A stretch of DNA of 64,000 bases, from the NCBI GenBank assembly GCA_913060695.1, contig CAJXUA010000001.1, forward strand, positions 186,001 through 250,000, written 5' to 3'. Under the pieces are notes generated by a model. That model worked only from the letters and a program-made list of their open reading frames with translations, did not search any database and was not told the origin of the DNA. The position numbers and the translations under genes are program-made. Positions 33,781-43,387 of this stretch are shown piece by piece (position 1 is the stretch's first letter; each line of letters begins with the position of its first letter). The DNA is from an uncultured Gammaproteobacteria bacterium. Its GTDB lineage: Bacteria; Pseudomonadota; Gammaproteobacteria; Pseudomonadales; Pseudohongiellaceae.

Positions 33781-35907
33781 TTAGAAATTTCCTCGTACTT
33801 TAAACGCGAAGCGCCTACCGGTGGTAGAGCAGCCATATTCGTATTCCTTGGCTATTCCATTGAGAATATTGCCATCGTAGCGAACCCGTTTAGGGCAGGT
33901 CTCATGGTCGGTCATGTTAATCGCCTCGAAGCGATAGGTTAGACCTGCGAATCCAACCTTCTCGACGTAGAGGGTGAGGTCGTGGGGAAGTGCGAGATTA
34001 TATCGGTTGTCTACGTCGTAGAGGATGCGACCGCCTTGCCAGCGGCCAACGTAGGTCAACCCATAGTTAAGTTGGTACTCGGGAAGATCGTGTCGGTAAC
34101 TGACACGATAATTGCCTCTGTCGTAGGGAGGAAAGCCGTGCTCTGTGGTGATCAAAGGGTCATTGTGGAACTCGGATTCCTGTATGGTAGCCGATGCCGT
34201 TAGCAGTGCCTGTGGAAGCCCGACGAAGCCAAGCTTAACGCTGCCGTTTAGAATGATGCCGTAGGTTGCAGCTGAGCCGATATTTCCATTCGTGGACTGC
34301 AATACCGTTGGTGTGGAGATATCCACTTTGCCGATCTTGTTGTCGTACTCGTAGTGGAAATATTTCGCATTGAGTGCGCCGCCGTCATTGGGCAGGCGAT
34401 AGTCTAGTGTGACCTCGCCACGCAAACTCTCTTCGGGCTCAAGCTGGGTATTACCCGCAACGGTGTCCTGATCGTCGTCCCGCTCGTTGGTGGCGCGGGA
34501 GAAATCGGCAAAGCTTAGCTGTGAGACATTGCGCTCTAGTGTCGTTCGCAATTGCAGAGAGCCGCTGATGTTGAAGCGGAAATCGAGTTTGGGTTTTAGA
34601 TACTGGAAGTCGCGCTTGATATGACCGTCTGCATTCTGCTCGATCTCGGAGAACTCAGCGACGAGAGAGCTCTCGAGTGACATGCGAGGGGACAGTTGCC
34701 AGTTGTGAATGGCAAAGGGCTCGTAGCGAATCTCCTCTACTGTAGAGTCGGCGTTCGGCAAGGCTACTGGCGAAAGGCCACCGTAGGCCGGGTTAGCACC
34801 CGTAGCGCGCAGTACGCCTTGTTTGAGCGCTGAGTCCTGTGTGGTCTGCGCCGCTTCGATACCAAGCTCCAAGCCTTGGCCCTCGCGCAGGTTCATAGTG
34901 TAGGAGCTACGAGCGATGCGTTCGCTATAACGACTCTGGGAGGAGAGGAAGAGGTTCTTGGTCTCTGCGCCGCCTAATGAGGTAGAGACGAAGCGCTCGC
35001 GCAAGGTATCGGTATTCTTCTCATTGACGATGAACAGTGCCTTGAAGCGATTGCCGCCGGCGAAGCTGTGTTCATAATCGCCGCCGAACTCCCAATTGTC
35101 AGATGTAGCGGGAATATCTTCTCGCTCATAGCTCGGCACAGGCGTAGCGCCGTTGAGGTCGGTAACGACACGAAAGAGCTCAACGGGGGGATTGCTCTCA
35201 TTGTAGAGCACGTTGAATGCAATTCTGTCATTGTCTGTCAGCGCATAGGATACGTTGGAGTTTAGCGAGTAGTTGGTCTGCTCTTTATAGCGATCATAGG
35301 CCACGGTGTCGTTGGGCGAGAAGTCGGCGTTGAGGCTGTGCTCAAAGCTTTCGGTATGTTCGTAAGCGCTAGCGATAGTGCCGCTCAACAAATAAGTTAA
35401 TTTCCCCGATTGTCCACTCCACGCGAGAGAACCACCTGGCTCTACGCTGCCATCGGCAAAATGGGTAGCATTCACTTCTGTAGATATACTTGAGCGTGAA
35501 AGAGACTCTAGTAAAACGATGTTCACGAGCTGACCGCTGTTCTGCACATCAAGATCGCTGGAGCTGCCCCTGATGATCTCGATGTAGTTCACCTCGTTTG
35601 CCGCGATCCTGTCGAGCTGGCTGCTGGCCTCGTTAGCCTTGCCTGCTAGGCGTTTGCCATCGATGAGAATCTGCGCACTAGATCCTAGGCCACGATCGGA
35701 AGAGGAAGAGGAGCTGCTAGTGGTCAAGACCAAGTTGATGCCAGGAATTCTATTGAGCATGTCGTTCACCGTAATTGGTGCATACTCGGCGAAATAGGCG
35801 CTCGGGTAAGTGACGTTCGAGTTCTCCTCAGAGCTCTGCGCAAAGGCATGTGCAGAAAGGATTGAGATATAGAGTAGGGAGAGTGGTCTGGCTATTTTTC
35901 TATGCAT
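33781..35907 (-). CDS. TonB-dependent outer-membrane receptor
   Basis: 708 residues from ATG 35907. Signal peptide ends at SAHAFAQS. The plug domain includes ITVNDMLNRIPGINLVL, ILIDGKRLAGK and YIEIIRGSSS, followed by a 22-strand barrel region ending in GRRFAFKVRGNF with a terminal Phe as expected. The TonB box (near residue 25) is not conserved by eye. A run of eight serines follows the GINLVLTT segment; the codons vary, so it is not a simple repeat. Substrate unknown. The MarR gene lies 40 bp upstream on the same strand, so the two may be coregulated. Confidence 0.9.
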   Translation of the reverse strand: MHRKIARPLSLLYISILSAHAFAQSSEENSNVTYPSAYFAEYAPITVNDMLNRIPGINLVLTTSSSSSSSDRGLGSSAQILIDGKRLAGKANEASSQLDRIAANEVNYIEIIRGSSSDLDVQNSGQLVNIVLLESLSRSSISTEVNATHFADGSVEPGGSLAWSGQSGKLTYLLSGTIASAYEHTESFEHSLNADFSPNDTVAYDRYKEQTNYSLNSNVSYALTDNDRIAFNVLYNESNPPVELFRVVTDLNGATPVPSYEREDIPATSDNWEFGGDYEHSFAGGNRFKALFIVNEKNTDTLRERFVSTSLGGAETKNLFLSSQSRYSERIARSSYTMNLREGQGLELGIEAAQTTQDSALKQGVLRATGANPAYGGLSPVALPNADSTVEEIRYEPFAIHNWQLSPRMSLESSLVAEFSEIEQNADGHIKRDFQYLKPKLDFRFNISGSLQLRTTLERNVSQLSFADFSRATNERDDDQDTVAGNTQLEPEESLRGEVTLDYRLPNDGGALNAKYFHYEYDNKIGKVDISTPTVLQSTNGNIGSAATYGIILNGSVKLGFVGLPQALLTASATIQESEFHNDPLITTEHGFPPYDRGNYRVSYRHDLPEYQLNYGLTYVGRWQGGRILYDVDNRYNLALPHDLTLYVEKVGFAGLTYRFEAINMTDHETCPKRVRYDGNILNGIAKEYEYGCSTTGRRFAFKVRGNF

Positions 35908-35947
35908 ATTGTTATACCAATTTATTGTAATTGATTGATTTAGTTTG

Positions 35948-36376
35948 CTAAGCAGCTACCGCTTCTGCCGCAGCGCGCAATTCTTCGCGCAGCTTTGCCG
36001 CCCGCTCGACTCCGAAGCGAGACTCGAACTCCGCTTGTGCCTTGCGCCATAGTTTGATCGCGACTTCGAGTTTCTCTTTGCCCTTTGGGGTGATCGAAAC
36101 AATGCGAATCCGCCGATCCTCTTTGCTGCTCGCTATCGAGATATAAGAATCCCTTTCAATTGGGTTTAAGCTTCGAGCGAGGGTGGTTCTATCCATAGCC
36201 AACGCTTGTGCGAGTTCGATAATGCTCAAGGGTCCCTTGTGCTTGATAATTGCAAGAATGGTGAACTGTTGGATGTGAATGCCGCTACCAATAATCATGT
36301 GCTCATAGAACTGCGCAAGATGCCGACTTGCGTGTCTGGCGGTAAAGGAATAACAAGGAATTTCGAGAGCGCTCAA
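35948..36376 (-). CDS. MarR-family transcriptional regulator
   Basis: 142 residues from TTG 36376, preferred over a TTG 63 bases upstream because CGGAG precedes it at eight bases and homology starts here (LSALEIPCYSFTARHASR). It has the MarR winged-helix core: LSIIELAQALAMDRTTLARSL (recognition helix) and SSKEDRRIRIVSITPKG (wing). MarR proteins usually bind palindromic operators near their own gene and respond to phenolic or other small molecules. It is transcribed toward the TonB receptor gene and divergent from the mscS-type gene. Confidence 0.9.
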   Translation of the reverse strand: MSALEIPCYSFTARHASRHLAQFYEHMIIGSGIHIQQFTILAIIKHKGPLSIIELAQALAMDRTTLARSLNPIERDSYISIASSKEDRRIRIVSITPKGKEKLEVAIKLWRKAQAEFESRFGVERAAKLREELRAAAEAVAA

Positions 36377-36521
36377 GTTAAAACTCCGGAATATAGGTGT
36401 ATATGCACGCAATATGAGTGCATGCACAGCCACTGTCAACGCGAAGTCACAAGAAATGACAATCCGTCACTAATTACCTACAGTTTTTGTTTGAACCGGC
36501 TGTAAAGCTGCAGGCTGCAAA

Positions 36522-36551
36522 TTGACAGTCTAAGTGTCGAAACGCTAAGTT
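36522..36551 (+). promoter_or_regulatory. Candidate promoter of the BON-MscS gene
   Basis: TTGACA at 36522-36527, an 18-base spacer and TAAGTT at 36546-36551, 50 bases before the coding start. The -35 matches consensus; the -10 is weak. Confidence 0.35.
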
Positions 36552-36600
36552 GTATTTTCGCAATCCAATCAGAGCAGATTATCCACAAAGGTATTTCTTC

Positions 36601-38031
36601 ATGGCCATGTTGACCTTTTCAATGCTTGCGCAGGACAGAGTAGGCAAAAAAATGTTGCTAGGCTTGTTTAGCTTATTGCTGGGGAGCGCTGTTTTTGCTC
36701 AAGACGGTGGGGGTGATCTTGCGGCAGAGACAGCGCTGATAGCGGTTACGCGAGATAGCCCTTCAGACCAACAGATTCTCGACCGTATTTCGAGTATTTA
36801 CGAACAACTCGAGCAATTTGCCGGTATTGAGGTAAACGTCGCTGCAGGTGTGGTGACAGTTGGAGGCGGCGTGTCTAACGAGGCGCAAGCTGAGCGTGCC
36901 TTAAGTCTCGCTGGACGGGTAGAGGGTGTGGTTACGGTAGAAGATCGCATAGAGCGTGTTAGAGATGTGCAAGGCAATGTCGCACCTCTAGTAGATCAAT
37001 TCAAAGAAGATTTTAGGCAATGGATTCGTGCTCTGCCTCTTTTTCTGCTGGCACTTGGCGTTTTCATTGCGATATCGCTGAGTGGTCATTTAATCGCCAA
37101 CTGGGCCACGCTGTGGCGTCGCGTGACGCGGAACCCTTTTCTCATAGAGATTGTGACTCAGGTCATTCGAGTAGTGGCCATAATACTCGGGCTAGTCGTT
37201 GCGCTTAATCTTCTAGGGGCTACCACGCTGATGGGAACGATTCTAGGGGGGGCGGGTGTAATAGGCCTCGCGATAGGTTTTGCCGTTAGAGACACTATGG
37301 AAAATTACATCTCTAGCATTATGCTCAGCATACGCCAGCCATTTCGTGCGAATGAGCACGTTGTCATCAACGAGTATGAGGGCAGGGTGATTAGGCTAAC
37401 CTCGAGAGCTACGGTACTGATGACTTTGGATGGCAATCATCTGCGTGTTCCTAACGCAACAGTATTCAAGGCAGTTATTCTGAACTACTCACGAAATCCG
37501 GAGCGCCGTTTTCAATTCGAGCTAGGTGTTGATGCCGACGACGATCCATTGGCGGCTATGGAAACCGGACTATTGGCGATTAGAAAACTCGACTTTATTC
37601 TCAAATCCCCAAAACCAGATGCCGTCATCAATGCTGTGGGCGACTCTAATATTTTGATTACCTTCGCCGGTTGGGTTGACCAAGAGCAAAGTGACTTTAA
37701 TAAGGCGCGTAGTTTAGCGATTCGCTCTGCGAAGATCGCGTTAGAGGAGAATGGCTTTACATTGCCAGAGCCGATTTATAGGCTCCGCTTCGATCAACAA
37801 GCTTTGGGGCTTATAGACACGATAGGGGCAAAGGGTCCTTCCGATACAGTGAGTCCTGAAAGTGAACAGCGCCGAGATTCGAGAAGGAGAGGTTCGTCGA
37901 CCTCTGTGTCCCTAGAGAATGCAGCGGAAAACGACATTGCGCCAGATGAACATATCGAGAATATTGTGAATAGCGAGCGTAGTAAGTCTGTAGAAACAGA
38001 CTTGCTAGACTCTGATAGACCAATCGAATAG
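36601..38031 (+). CDS. BON-domain mechanosensitive channel (MscS family)
   Basis: 476 residues from ATG 36601 (AAGG nine bases upstream); an upstream in-frame TTG lacks a ribosome-binding site. A signal sequence (ends SAVFAQD) precedes a BON domain with GIEVNVAAGVVTVGGGVSNEAQA, then four to five helices including the pore-lining TM3 GTILGGAGVIGLAIGFAVRD and the beta domain FRANEHVVINEYEGRVIRL. This fusion of a periplasmic BON domain to the MscS core is common in Gammaproteobacteria. It should gate under membrane tension to release solutes during hypo-osmotic shock. The hydrophilic tail from residue 415 is variable. Confidence 0.9.
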   Translation: MAMLTFSMLAQDRVGKKMLLGLFSLLLGSAVFAQDGGGDLAAETALIAVTRDSPSDQQILDRISSIYEQLEQFAGIEVNVAAGVVTVGGGVSNEAQAERALSLAGRVEGVVTVEDRIERVRDVQGNVAPLVDQFKEDFRQWIRALPLFLLALGVFIAISLSGHLIANWATLWRRVTRNPFLIEIVTQVIRVVAIILGLVVALNLLGATTLMGTILGGAGVIGLAIGFAVRDTMENYISSIMLSIRQPFRANEHVVINEYEGRVIRLTSRATVLMTLDGNHLRVPNATVFKAVILNYSRNPERRFQFELGVDADDDPLAAMETGLLAIRKLDFILKSPKPDAVINAVGDSNILITFAGWVDQEQSDFNKARSLAIRSAKIALEENGFTLPEPIYRLRFDQQALGLIDTIGAKGPSDTVSPESEQRRDSRRRGSSTSVSLENAAENDIAPDEHIENIVNSERSKSVETDLLDSDRPIE

Positions 38032-38170
38032 TCGGTGGGCCATTAGCCACTACACAATAAGCACAGAGCTTAACCCTATTCCCCATTCTTAGGTCAAAAG
38101 ATTAAGTTCAGAATTGTGAGTGGGGTTAGAATGCTCTTTGAAATTTTCACTGCCCTTCGGTTTCGCTACT

Positions 38171-39694
38171 ATGTCTATTCACGATTTACCTAACATTGTC
38201 TCAGTTTCTCTTACCTTGCATACCCCACTGGTCGATCTGCTAGGTTGTGAGTATCCAATTCTCTGTGCGGGCATGGGCGGAGTGGCGCGTGCAGAGCTTG
38301 CTGCAGCGGTCAGTGAGGCTGGCGGCTTCGGTTGCATGGGAATGGTGCGGGAAAGCCCGCAGTTCATTCGCGCTCAAATCAAGCAGTATCGTACGCTTAG
38401 CGACAAACCCTTCGCGGTTAATATTGTTCCCGCTGCAACTGCCCCAGACTTGTTAGAACAACAAGTCGCAACGCTAATCGAGATGAACGTTGCAGCGGTA
38501 TGCCTATTCTGGGATGTGATGCCCGAGACCGTGCAGCGCTTCAAGGGCGAAGGTATCACGGTAATTCATCAGGTAGGCAGTCTTGCGGATGCCCATAGGG
38601 CTCTTGCCGCTGGCGTCGACATTTTGATAGTGCAGGGCGTAGATGCCGGTGGTCATGTTTGGGCTACGCAAAGTGTGTACACCCTATTACCAGAGATATG
38701 CCGGATCAGCGCGGTGCCAGTCATTGCAGCAGGAGGTATAGCCACTGGGCAGGCGATCGCCGCCGCCATGATGCTAGGCGCCCAAGGGGTTAGTTGCGGT
38801 ACTGCATTCCTCGCGACATTCGAGTCCAATGCCCACAGCTATCACAAGCAAAGAGTGATAGACGCGAAGGCAGATGACACGCTGTACACGACAAAATTCC
38901 ATATCAACTGGCCGGACGATGCCCCTGTGAGAGTGTTGCGTAACAGCGTTACTGAGGCCAGCACGCCTGAGCAATGCAATAGCGCGGAGCGTGTGAAGAT
39001 AGGCGAGCAAGATGGACAGGATGTTTTTCTATTCGCGACAGACTCTCCCTTGAAGGGCGCAACAGGTGAGCTGGAGAAAATGGCTCTTTATGCTGGTCGC
39101 TCCTGTGACGACATTCACGGCTTGTGCAGCGCGGCTGATCGCGTGCAGCAGTTGGTCAAGGAGGCGAGAGTGTCGATGCGGCGCATAGCGAGCCCAGAGG
39201 AGTTTGACTCGGAGATCCTATGTGACAATGAGGTGAGTTCTAGCCCTTGCATGGCGAGTGAGTTTAATGGCGATTACTCTGGACATTGCAGTGACGAGGA
39301 ACTCTATGCATTCATTGTGGAGCTTCTAGAAGTCGAACGTGCAGTTGCGAAAGTATGCGGATTCTCGATGGGACAGGCAGGCAATAGCCACAGACACGAT
39401 TTACTTCTGCGGATTCATTTCGAAGATACTAAAAATTGCGAAGCCCTGGAACAATGTATAGAGATATTGGGCATGGAAGTGACGGGAGCAATAAGCAGCA
39501 ATTTCAAAAAATACATGGCGGTTCAAGGCTTCATGCCACGCATGCAAAATATAAGAAACGACCAAGATGAAGTGCTGCAGAAGATTAGCGAAATACTAGC
39601 GCGTGTTGGCAATGCGCAGGTATTCAACGAACTTAAATCTGTAAGAGATCGGCAAAGAAGCATTATCGAACTATTCGATCAGCTGCTGAAGTAG
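38171..39694 (+). CDS. Nitronate monooxygenase family protein with C-terminal extension
   Basis: 507 residues from ATG 38171; earlier in-frame starts (from GTG 38120) are possible, and TTG further in could also serve. The flavin-binding core spans residues about 20-340: TPLVDLLGCEYPILCAGMGG, AVNIVPAATAP, VIHQVGSLADA, VQGVDAGGH and PVIAAGGIATG, all matching the 2-nitropropane dioxygenase family, which oxidises nitronates or acts as a flavin oxidase. The C-terminal 130 residues begin near SDEELYAFIVELLEVERAVAK and are an added helical domain, resembling DUF6306/ferritin-like extensions reported with this enzyme. No operon partner; it converges with the 39697 gene with 2 bases between stops. Confidence 0.87.
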   Translation: MSIHDLPNIVSVSLTLHTPLVDLLGCEYPILCAGMGGVARAELAAAVSEAGGFGCMGMVRESPQFIRAQIKQYRTLSDKPFAVNIVPAATAPDLLEQQVATLIEMNVAAVCLFWDVMPETVQRFKGEGITVIHQVGSLADAHRALAAGVDILIVQGVDAGGHVWATQSVYTLLPEICRISAVPVIAAGGIATGQAIAAAMMLGAQGVSCGTAFLATFESNAHSYHKQRVIDAKADDTLYTTKFHINWPDDAPVRVLRNSVTEASTPEQCNSAERVKIGEQDGQDVFLFATDSPLKGATGELEKMALYAGRSCDDIHGLCSAADRVQQLVKEARVSMRRIASPEEFDSEILCDNEVSSSPCMASEFNGDYSGHCSDEELYAFIVELLEVERAVAKVCGFSMGQAGNSHRHDLLLRIHFEDTKNCEALEQCIEILGMEVTGAISSNFKKYMAVQGFMPRMQNIRNDQDEVLQKISEILARVGNAQVFNELKSVRDRQRSIIELFDQLLK

Positions 39695-39696
39695 GT

Positions 39697-40107
39697 TCAG
39701 CGTGGCTCCAGTCTTAAGACAATTCTCTGAGGATCGAACTGCGCGATAATATCCGCGTCTGTTTCTCTAACAGTCATCATTGGGTGAATTAGTTCGCTGT
39801 CGCTAAATCGAATTCGGACCGCTGGGTCGACTAGAATATTCTGATACCACTGGCGGTCTAGCGCAGGGTCGATATAGAGTTCACCATCGAGAAGGACAAA
39901 ACCAATATTGACCGAATAAGGGTCGGAAGGCAGTGTCTCAATCTGCATCACGCCGCTAGATGTTGGCAGCTCGGTCAATGGAGCCTCCGCACCGCTTAGG
40001 CGCCCGCCGGAGAAATACAGAAAAGGCTCGGAGCAAGCCGTTGTGCCGAGCAGTAGGAGCGCTAGAAATAGATTCCTGAACTTTGTCTTCGTCATTATTT
40101 TCTGCAC
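39697..40107 (-). CDS. Small lipoprotein, possibly PNPOx-like fold
   Basis: 136 residues from GTG 40107, with GGAG nine bases upstream; ATG 40095 is an alternative. A signal peptide ends in the lipobox GTTAC. The mature part has a segment GELYIDPALDRQWYQNILVD that resembles the split barrel of pyridoxamine-phosphate-oxidase-like proteins, but without a clear flavin-binding signature. Function unknown. It is the last gene before the serine hydrolase on the same strand (27 bp gap), probably cotranscribed with it. Confidence 0.7.
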   Translation of the reverse strand: MQKIMTKTKFRNLFLALLLLGTTACSEPFLYFSGGRLSGAEAPLTELPTSSGVMQIETLPSDPYSVNIGFVLLDGELYIDPALDRQWYQNILVDPAVRIRFSDSELIHPMMTVRETDADIIAQFDPQRIVLRLEPR

Positions 40108-40133
40108 GTAATTACGCTCCTACTATTTCTAAA

Positions 40134-41441
40134 TCAATCTTCTACGATTGCTTGAATGACCGCGTTGATAAAGTCGGTTCGCAGGTCGCCGTTGGGGGTC
40201 TGAATCATCATTACTCCGACTAGGTCATTGTAGGGATCAACCCAAAAATAAGTGCCGAATGCGCCGCCCCAGCTAAAGCTGCCTTGGCCTCTACGGGTAT
40301 TGGCAAGTACTGGGTCTAATACGACCTCGACCGTTAGGCCAAAGCCTAAGCCCTCCGCACGATTGGCAGCCGGTCCGTAAAGTTCGCCGACGTGATTCGA
40401 GGCCATTAGCTCAACTGTACGGGTGCCTAGAATGCGTTCCCCATCGAGCTCGCCTCGGTTCAAGAGCATCTGCGCGAAACGCATATAGTCGGAAGTGGTG
40501 GAGTAGAGTCCGCCGCCTCCGGAGAATAGAGTCTCGGTATCCAGCCATGATGGGGTCTCGTCTTGGCGCACCAATTGTCCTTCTTCTGTGCGCTCATACA
40601 AAGTGACTAGACGTGGCAGCTTATCGTCAGGTACCACAAAGCTTGTGTCGTTCATCTGCAGGGGGCCAAAAAGGCGTTCCTGCAGGAATTGATCGAAGCT
40701 CATGCCGGATGTGACCTCGACGATGCGGCCCAGTGTTTCTATGCCAGCAAGTAGGCTGTACTGCCATTTCGTACCAGGCTGAAAGTCTAGGGGCACGGCG
40801 CCAAGTGTTGGGATGTAGCTTGCAAGGTCCGCAGATGTTGAGCGAGGTGCCATGCGCGCCGTGGTGCGCGAGGCAATACCACTGGAGGCAAGCCCGGAGG
40901 TGTGTGTCAGTAGGTCGCGGACAGTGATTTCTCTAGAAGCTGGTGTCCTATAGATGTCTGGGTCACGTGAAGGCTCTGCATTCGGGTCGGTAAGCATGGC
41001 GACGGTGGTGTTGGTAAACTCGGGAATAAACTTGGAGACTGGGTCTTCTAGTCTTAATTTGCCTTCCTCTAACATCATCAGAATGGCAACCCCTGTGACT
41101 GGCTTGGACATCGATGCCATGCGGAAAATGGCATCGTCACGCATGTCGATCGCGTTCTCCCTGTCCATATAGCCCTGCGCAGAGAAATGCACAGTCTCGC
41201 CGTGTCTGGCCACCGCGGTGATGGAGCCGCTTATATAGTCGTTGTCCATATACCGGGTCATCACGTCGTCGATGCGCTTGAGACGCTCCGATGAGAGGCC
41301 TACGGACTCAGGGCTAGCGCTAGTCTGGGCGACGCTATTGGCGCTTAGAGCCAAGCCTAGGCTTATTAGCGTGAATTGTAGATAGTGTTTCAATGCGAGG
41401 GGCAGCGTAGGTGCGTGAGGAATTGAAAGTTTCGTTAGCAT
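40134..41441 (-). CDS. Exported beta-lactamase-fold serine hydrolase (class C-like)
   Basis: 435 residues from ATG 41441 (AGAGAG seven bases upstream). Signal peptide ends near SANSVAQ. Class C beta-lactamase/penicillin-binding fold: nucleophile motif SMSK (in FRMASMSKPVTG), HTSGL, and the third-motif equivalent GQGSFSWGGAFGTYFWV. These proteins are often esterases or peptidases rather than lactamases. It is divergent from the TetR gene, and the operator palindrome at 41584 lies in between, so TetR probably controls both. Confidence 0.88.
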   Translation of the reverse strand: MLTKLSIPHAPTLPLALKHYLQFTLISLGLALSANSVAQTSASPESVGLSSERLKRIDDVMTRYMDNDYISGSITAVARHGETVHFSAQGYMDRENAIDMRDDAIFRMASMSKPVTGVAILMMLEEGKLRLEDPVSKFIPEFTNTTVAMLTDPNAEPSRDPDIYRTPASREITVRDLLTHTSGLASSGIASRTTARMAPRSTSADLASYIPTLGAVPLDFQPGTKWQYSLLAGIETLGRIVEVTSGMSFDQFLQERLFGPLQMNDTSFVVPDDKLPRLVTLYERTEEGQLVRQDETPSWLDTETLFSGGGGLYSTTSDYMRFAQMLLNRGELDGERILGTRTVELMASNHVGELYGPAANRAEGLGFGLTVEVVLDPVLANTRRGQGSFSWGGAFGTYFWVDPYNDLVGVMMIQTPNGDLRTDFINAVIQAIVED

Positions 41442-41580
41442 TTTTACGCTCTCTTTTGGATTGGAGTCTAGGCTGAGCAAGGCAAATCTAATCGTAAACT
41501 ACCCCTATTTTCCTTCCGCACCAAGCATATCTTTAACTCTAGCGATGGGAGGACGGCTTTGGCGTGTAAGCTGAGAGGAG

Positions 41581-41609
41581 TTGACAGACCGACGTCGGTT
41601 TGTAAGTAT
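41581..41609 (+). promoter_or_regulatory. Promoter with TetR-type operator palindrome between -35 and -10
   Basis: TTGACA at 41581-41586 is followed by a palindrome (ACAnACCGACGTCGGTnTGT, 41584-41603), with a weak -10 near 41604 (AAGTAT). It lies 58 bases before the TetR start and between that gene and the divergent serine hydrolase. Confidence 0.6.
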
Positions 41610-41660
41610 GCAGATGTCCAACCTAATTGTGACAGTGCATTCCCGAGAGGAACCAAGCCC

Positions 41661-42287
41661 GTGCCTAGAATCGATCCAGAACTGCGTCGCCAAGCAATCA
41701 CCCGTACCGCGTTGGCGTTGTTTCAGCGCGATGGCTTCGACTCGGTTCGAGTCGACGACATCCTGAAGGCAATAGGATTGTCCAAGGGCGGTTTCTACCA
41801 TCACTTCAAATCGCGCGAGGATATTTTACGGCAGATTGTTGTGGATGAAACCAATGGCATTGCCCAGCGACTCAATGACTCGTTGTTGGATGACGACCCT
41901 ATTAGCGCAATAACTCGATTGTTTCTAGAGGGCTCAACAAATCTTGGAGCGGAAGTTGGAGTGCTTGGCAGTTTAGGCTCGTTCGCAGCCCGATCTGTTT
42001 ATCTTGACGAACTCGAGCGACAGTTAGCGCTGCAGCTGAAGCCTTACATTGTGCAGGTCATTGAAAAGGGAATTTTCGAAGAAGTTTTCAATGTCGTTGA
42101 TAGCAGTGCGACTGCAGAAATAGTGCTCGCAGTTAATGACCACGGCAATCGCTGTGCAGTGCTTGGGAACCTCAACTCGCAGCAGCTTCGCGCCTATAAT
42201 CGCACCGCTATTGAAGCATTGGGCAAATACCTAGGCATTGAGAGTCAGCTTGGCGATCTATTGACGACTCTCGGCAATTCACAGTAA
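41661..42287 (+). CDS. TetR-family transcriptional regulator
   Basis: 208 residues from GTG 41661, with AGAGG ten bases upstream; the longer frame from 41559 crosses the operator and is unlikely. The N-terminal HTH is ITRTALALFQRDGFDSVRVDDI and LSKGGFYHHFKSREDIL. It most likely represses itself, the downstream CPBP gene and the divergent serine hydrolase through the palindrome at 41584-41603. The ligand is unknown. The CPBP gene follows by 20 bases in the same unit. Confidence 0.9.
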   Translation: MPRIDPELRRQAITRTALALFQRDGFDSVRVDDILKAIGLSKGGFYHHFKSREDILRQIVVDETNGIAQRLNDSLLDDDPISAITRLFLEGSTNLGAEVGVLGSLGSFAARSVYLDELERQLALQLKPYIVQVIEKGIFEEVFNVVDSSATAEIVLAVNDHGNRCAVLGNLNSQQLRAYNRTAIEALGKYLGIESQLGDLLTTLGNSQ

Positions 42288-42307
42288 GACATCAGTAGGA
42301 GAGCGAC

Positions 42308-43096
42308 ATGATGCAATCCCACCCTGTATTAGTATTCTTACTCGGTACCTTTGCCTTATCGAGTATTGCATTCGCGTTAATGTTTGCTATTCCAAGTGCA
42401 CAAAGCCCCGAAGGCATGCCGGGACTGCCTATCTGGTTAATCGCCATCTGGAGTCCGAGTGTGATGGCAATGATACTGGCCTATAACAATGGTCATTTGT
42501 CTTCATTACTAGGTCGCCTAATCGCGTTCAAAGGCCTAGGCATGAGCTGGGTAATAATCGCCATACCCCTTCTGATTCTAACGGCAGGCTTAATAATTAG
42601 CTGGCGTGAAGTGCGTTTTGATGATTTCACTCCTAGGTTCGTGTTGTTACTGATCGGCTTGAACTTGTTTCTTGGGCCACTAGGGGAAGAGCTCGGTTGG
42701 CGAGGATTTCTGCAACCAAGTTTAGAGGCTAAAGTAGGTTGGCTATCAGCTACATTACTAGTATGTGTTATCTGGGCGATCTGGCACGCCCCCTTATGGT
42801 TTATCGCATCTCCACAAAGTGAGATACCCTATTTTATTTTCTGTGTTCACGTTTTAGCTTATGGCTTGTTGATGGCTTTAGCCCAGTCAGTGGCGCCACA
42901 CTCTCTTGTGCCAGCTGTTTTGTTACACCTATTATTCAACGTCACTGCGAGTGTGGCTTTGCTTAGCAATCTCGCAGGCTCCGAGCGTTGGTATATCGCA
43001 ACTGCGTTCCCCTATCTTGCAATTGCGATAGTGCTTGCATTGCTAGTGCGCAATGACGCAGCTAGCACTGTTGGCGAGCTTGCTCCCTCTTTCTAA
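42308..43096 (+). CDS. CPBP-family intramembrane metalloprotease
   Basis: 262 residues, seven or eight transmembrane helices. Family motifs are present in order: EELGWRGFL (catalytic EE-x3-R), AIWHAPL (metal-binding His) and LVPAVLLHLLFNVTASV (third motif). In bacteria such proteins process prenylated or bacteriocin-related substrates, or contribute to immunity; here the substrate is unknown. ATG 42308 with GGAG six bases before. It is the second gene of the TetR unit. Confidence 0.88.
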   Translation: MMQSHPVLVFLLGTFALSSIAFALMFAIPSAQSPEGMPGLPIWLIAIWSPSVMAMILAYNNGHLSSLLGRLIAFKGLGMSWVIIAIPLLILTAGLIISWREVRFDDFTPRFVLLLIGLNLFLGPLGEELGWRGFLQPSLEAKVGWLSATLLVCVIWAIWHAPLWFIASPQSEIPYFIFCVHVLAYGLLMALAQSVAPHSLVPAVLLHLLFNVTASVALLSNLAGSERWYIATAFPYLAIAIVLALLVRNDAASTVGELAPSF

Positions 43097-43148
43097 GCAT
43101 GCAACAGACGCTTGAACGCGATGGGCAAGCTAAATAAGAGTAGCCCCG

Positions 43149-43164
43149 CGAAGGCGAGCCTTCG
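43149..43164 (+). terminator. Weak hairpin after the CPBP protease gene
   Basis: CGAAGG / CCTTCG stem with a 4-base loop, 50 bases after the stop; no U tract. Confidence 0.25.
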
Positions 43165-43387
43165 AATTGTGCGGTGCTGTAGCAGGAACTCGAAACTCCA
43201 CTTAACTCTTCTAGAAGTTGCCAATGTTGCCGTTGCTATTCTTGGTCATTTTCTGAGGCCGCCATGTATTGTGGTGTGAGAGTTAGTAGAGAATAATGCA
43301 AAGGAACTGACAACAAGTGTCAGGGTTGATAGCGCCCGCCGAGTGAGGGGCGGGTATAAAGCGCTTAACTCTACGGTTGAAATTTTC

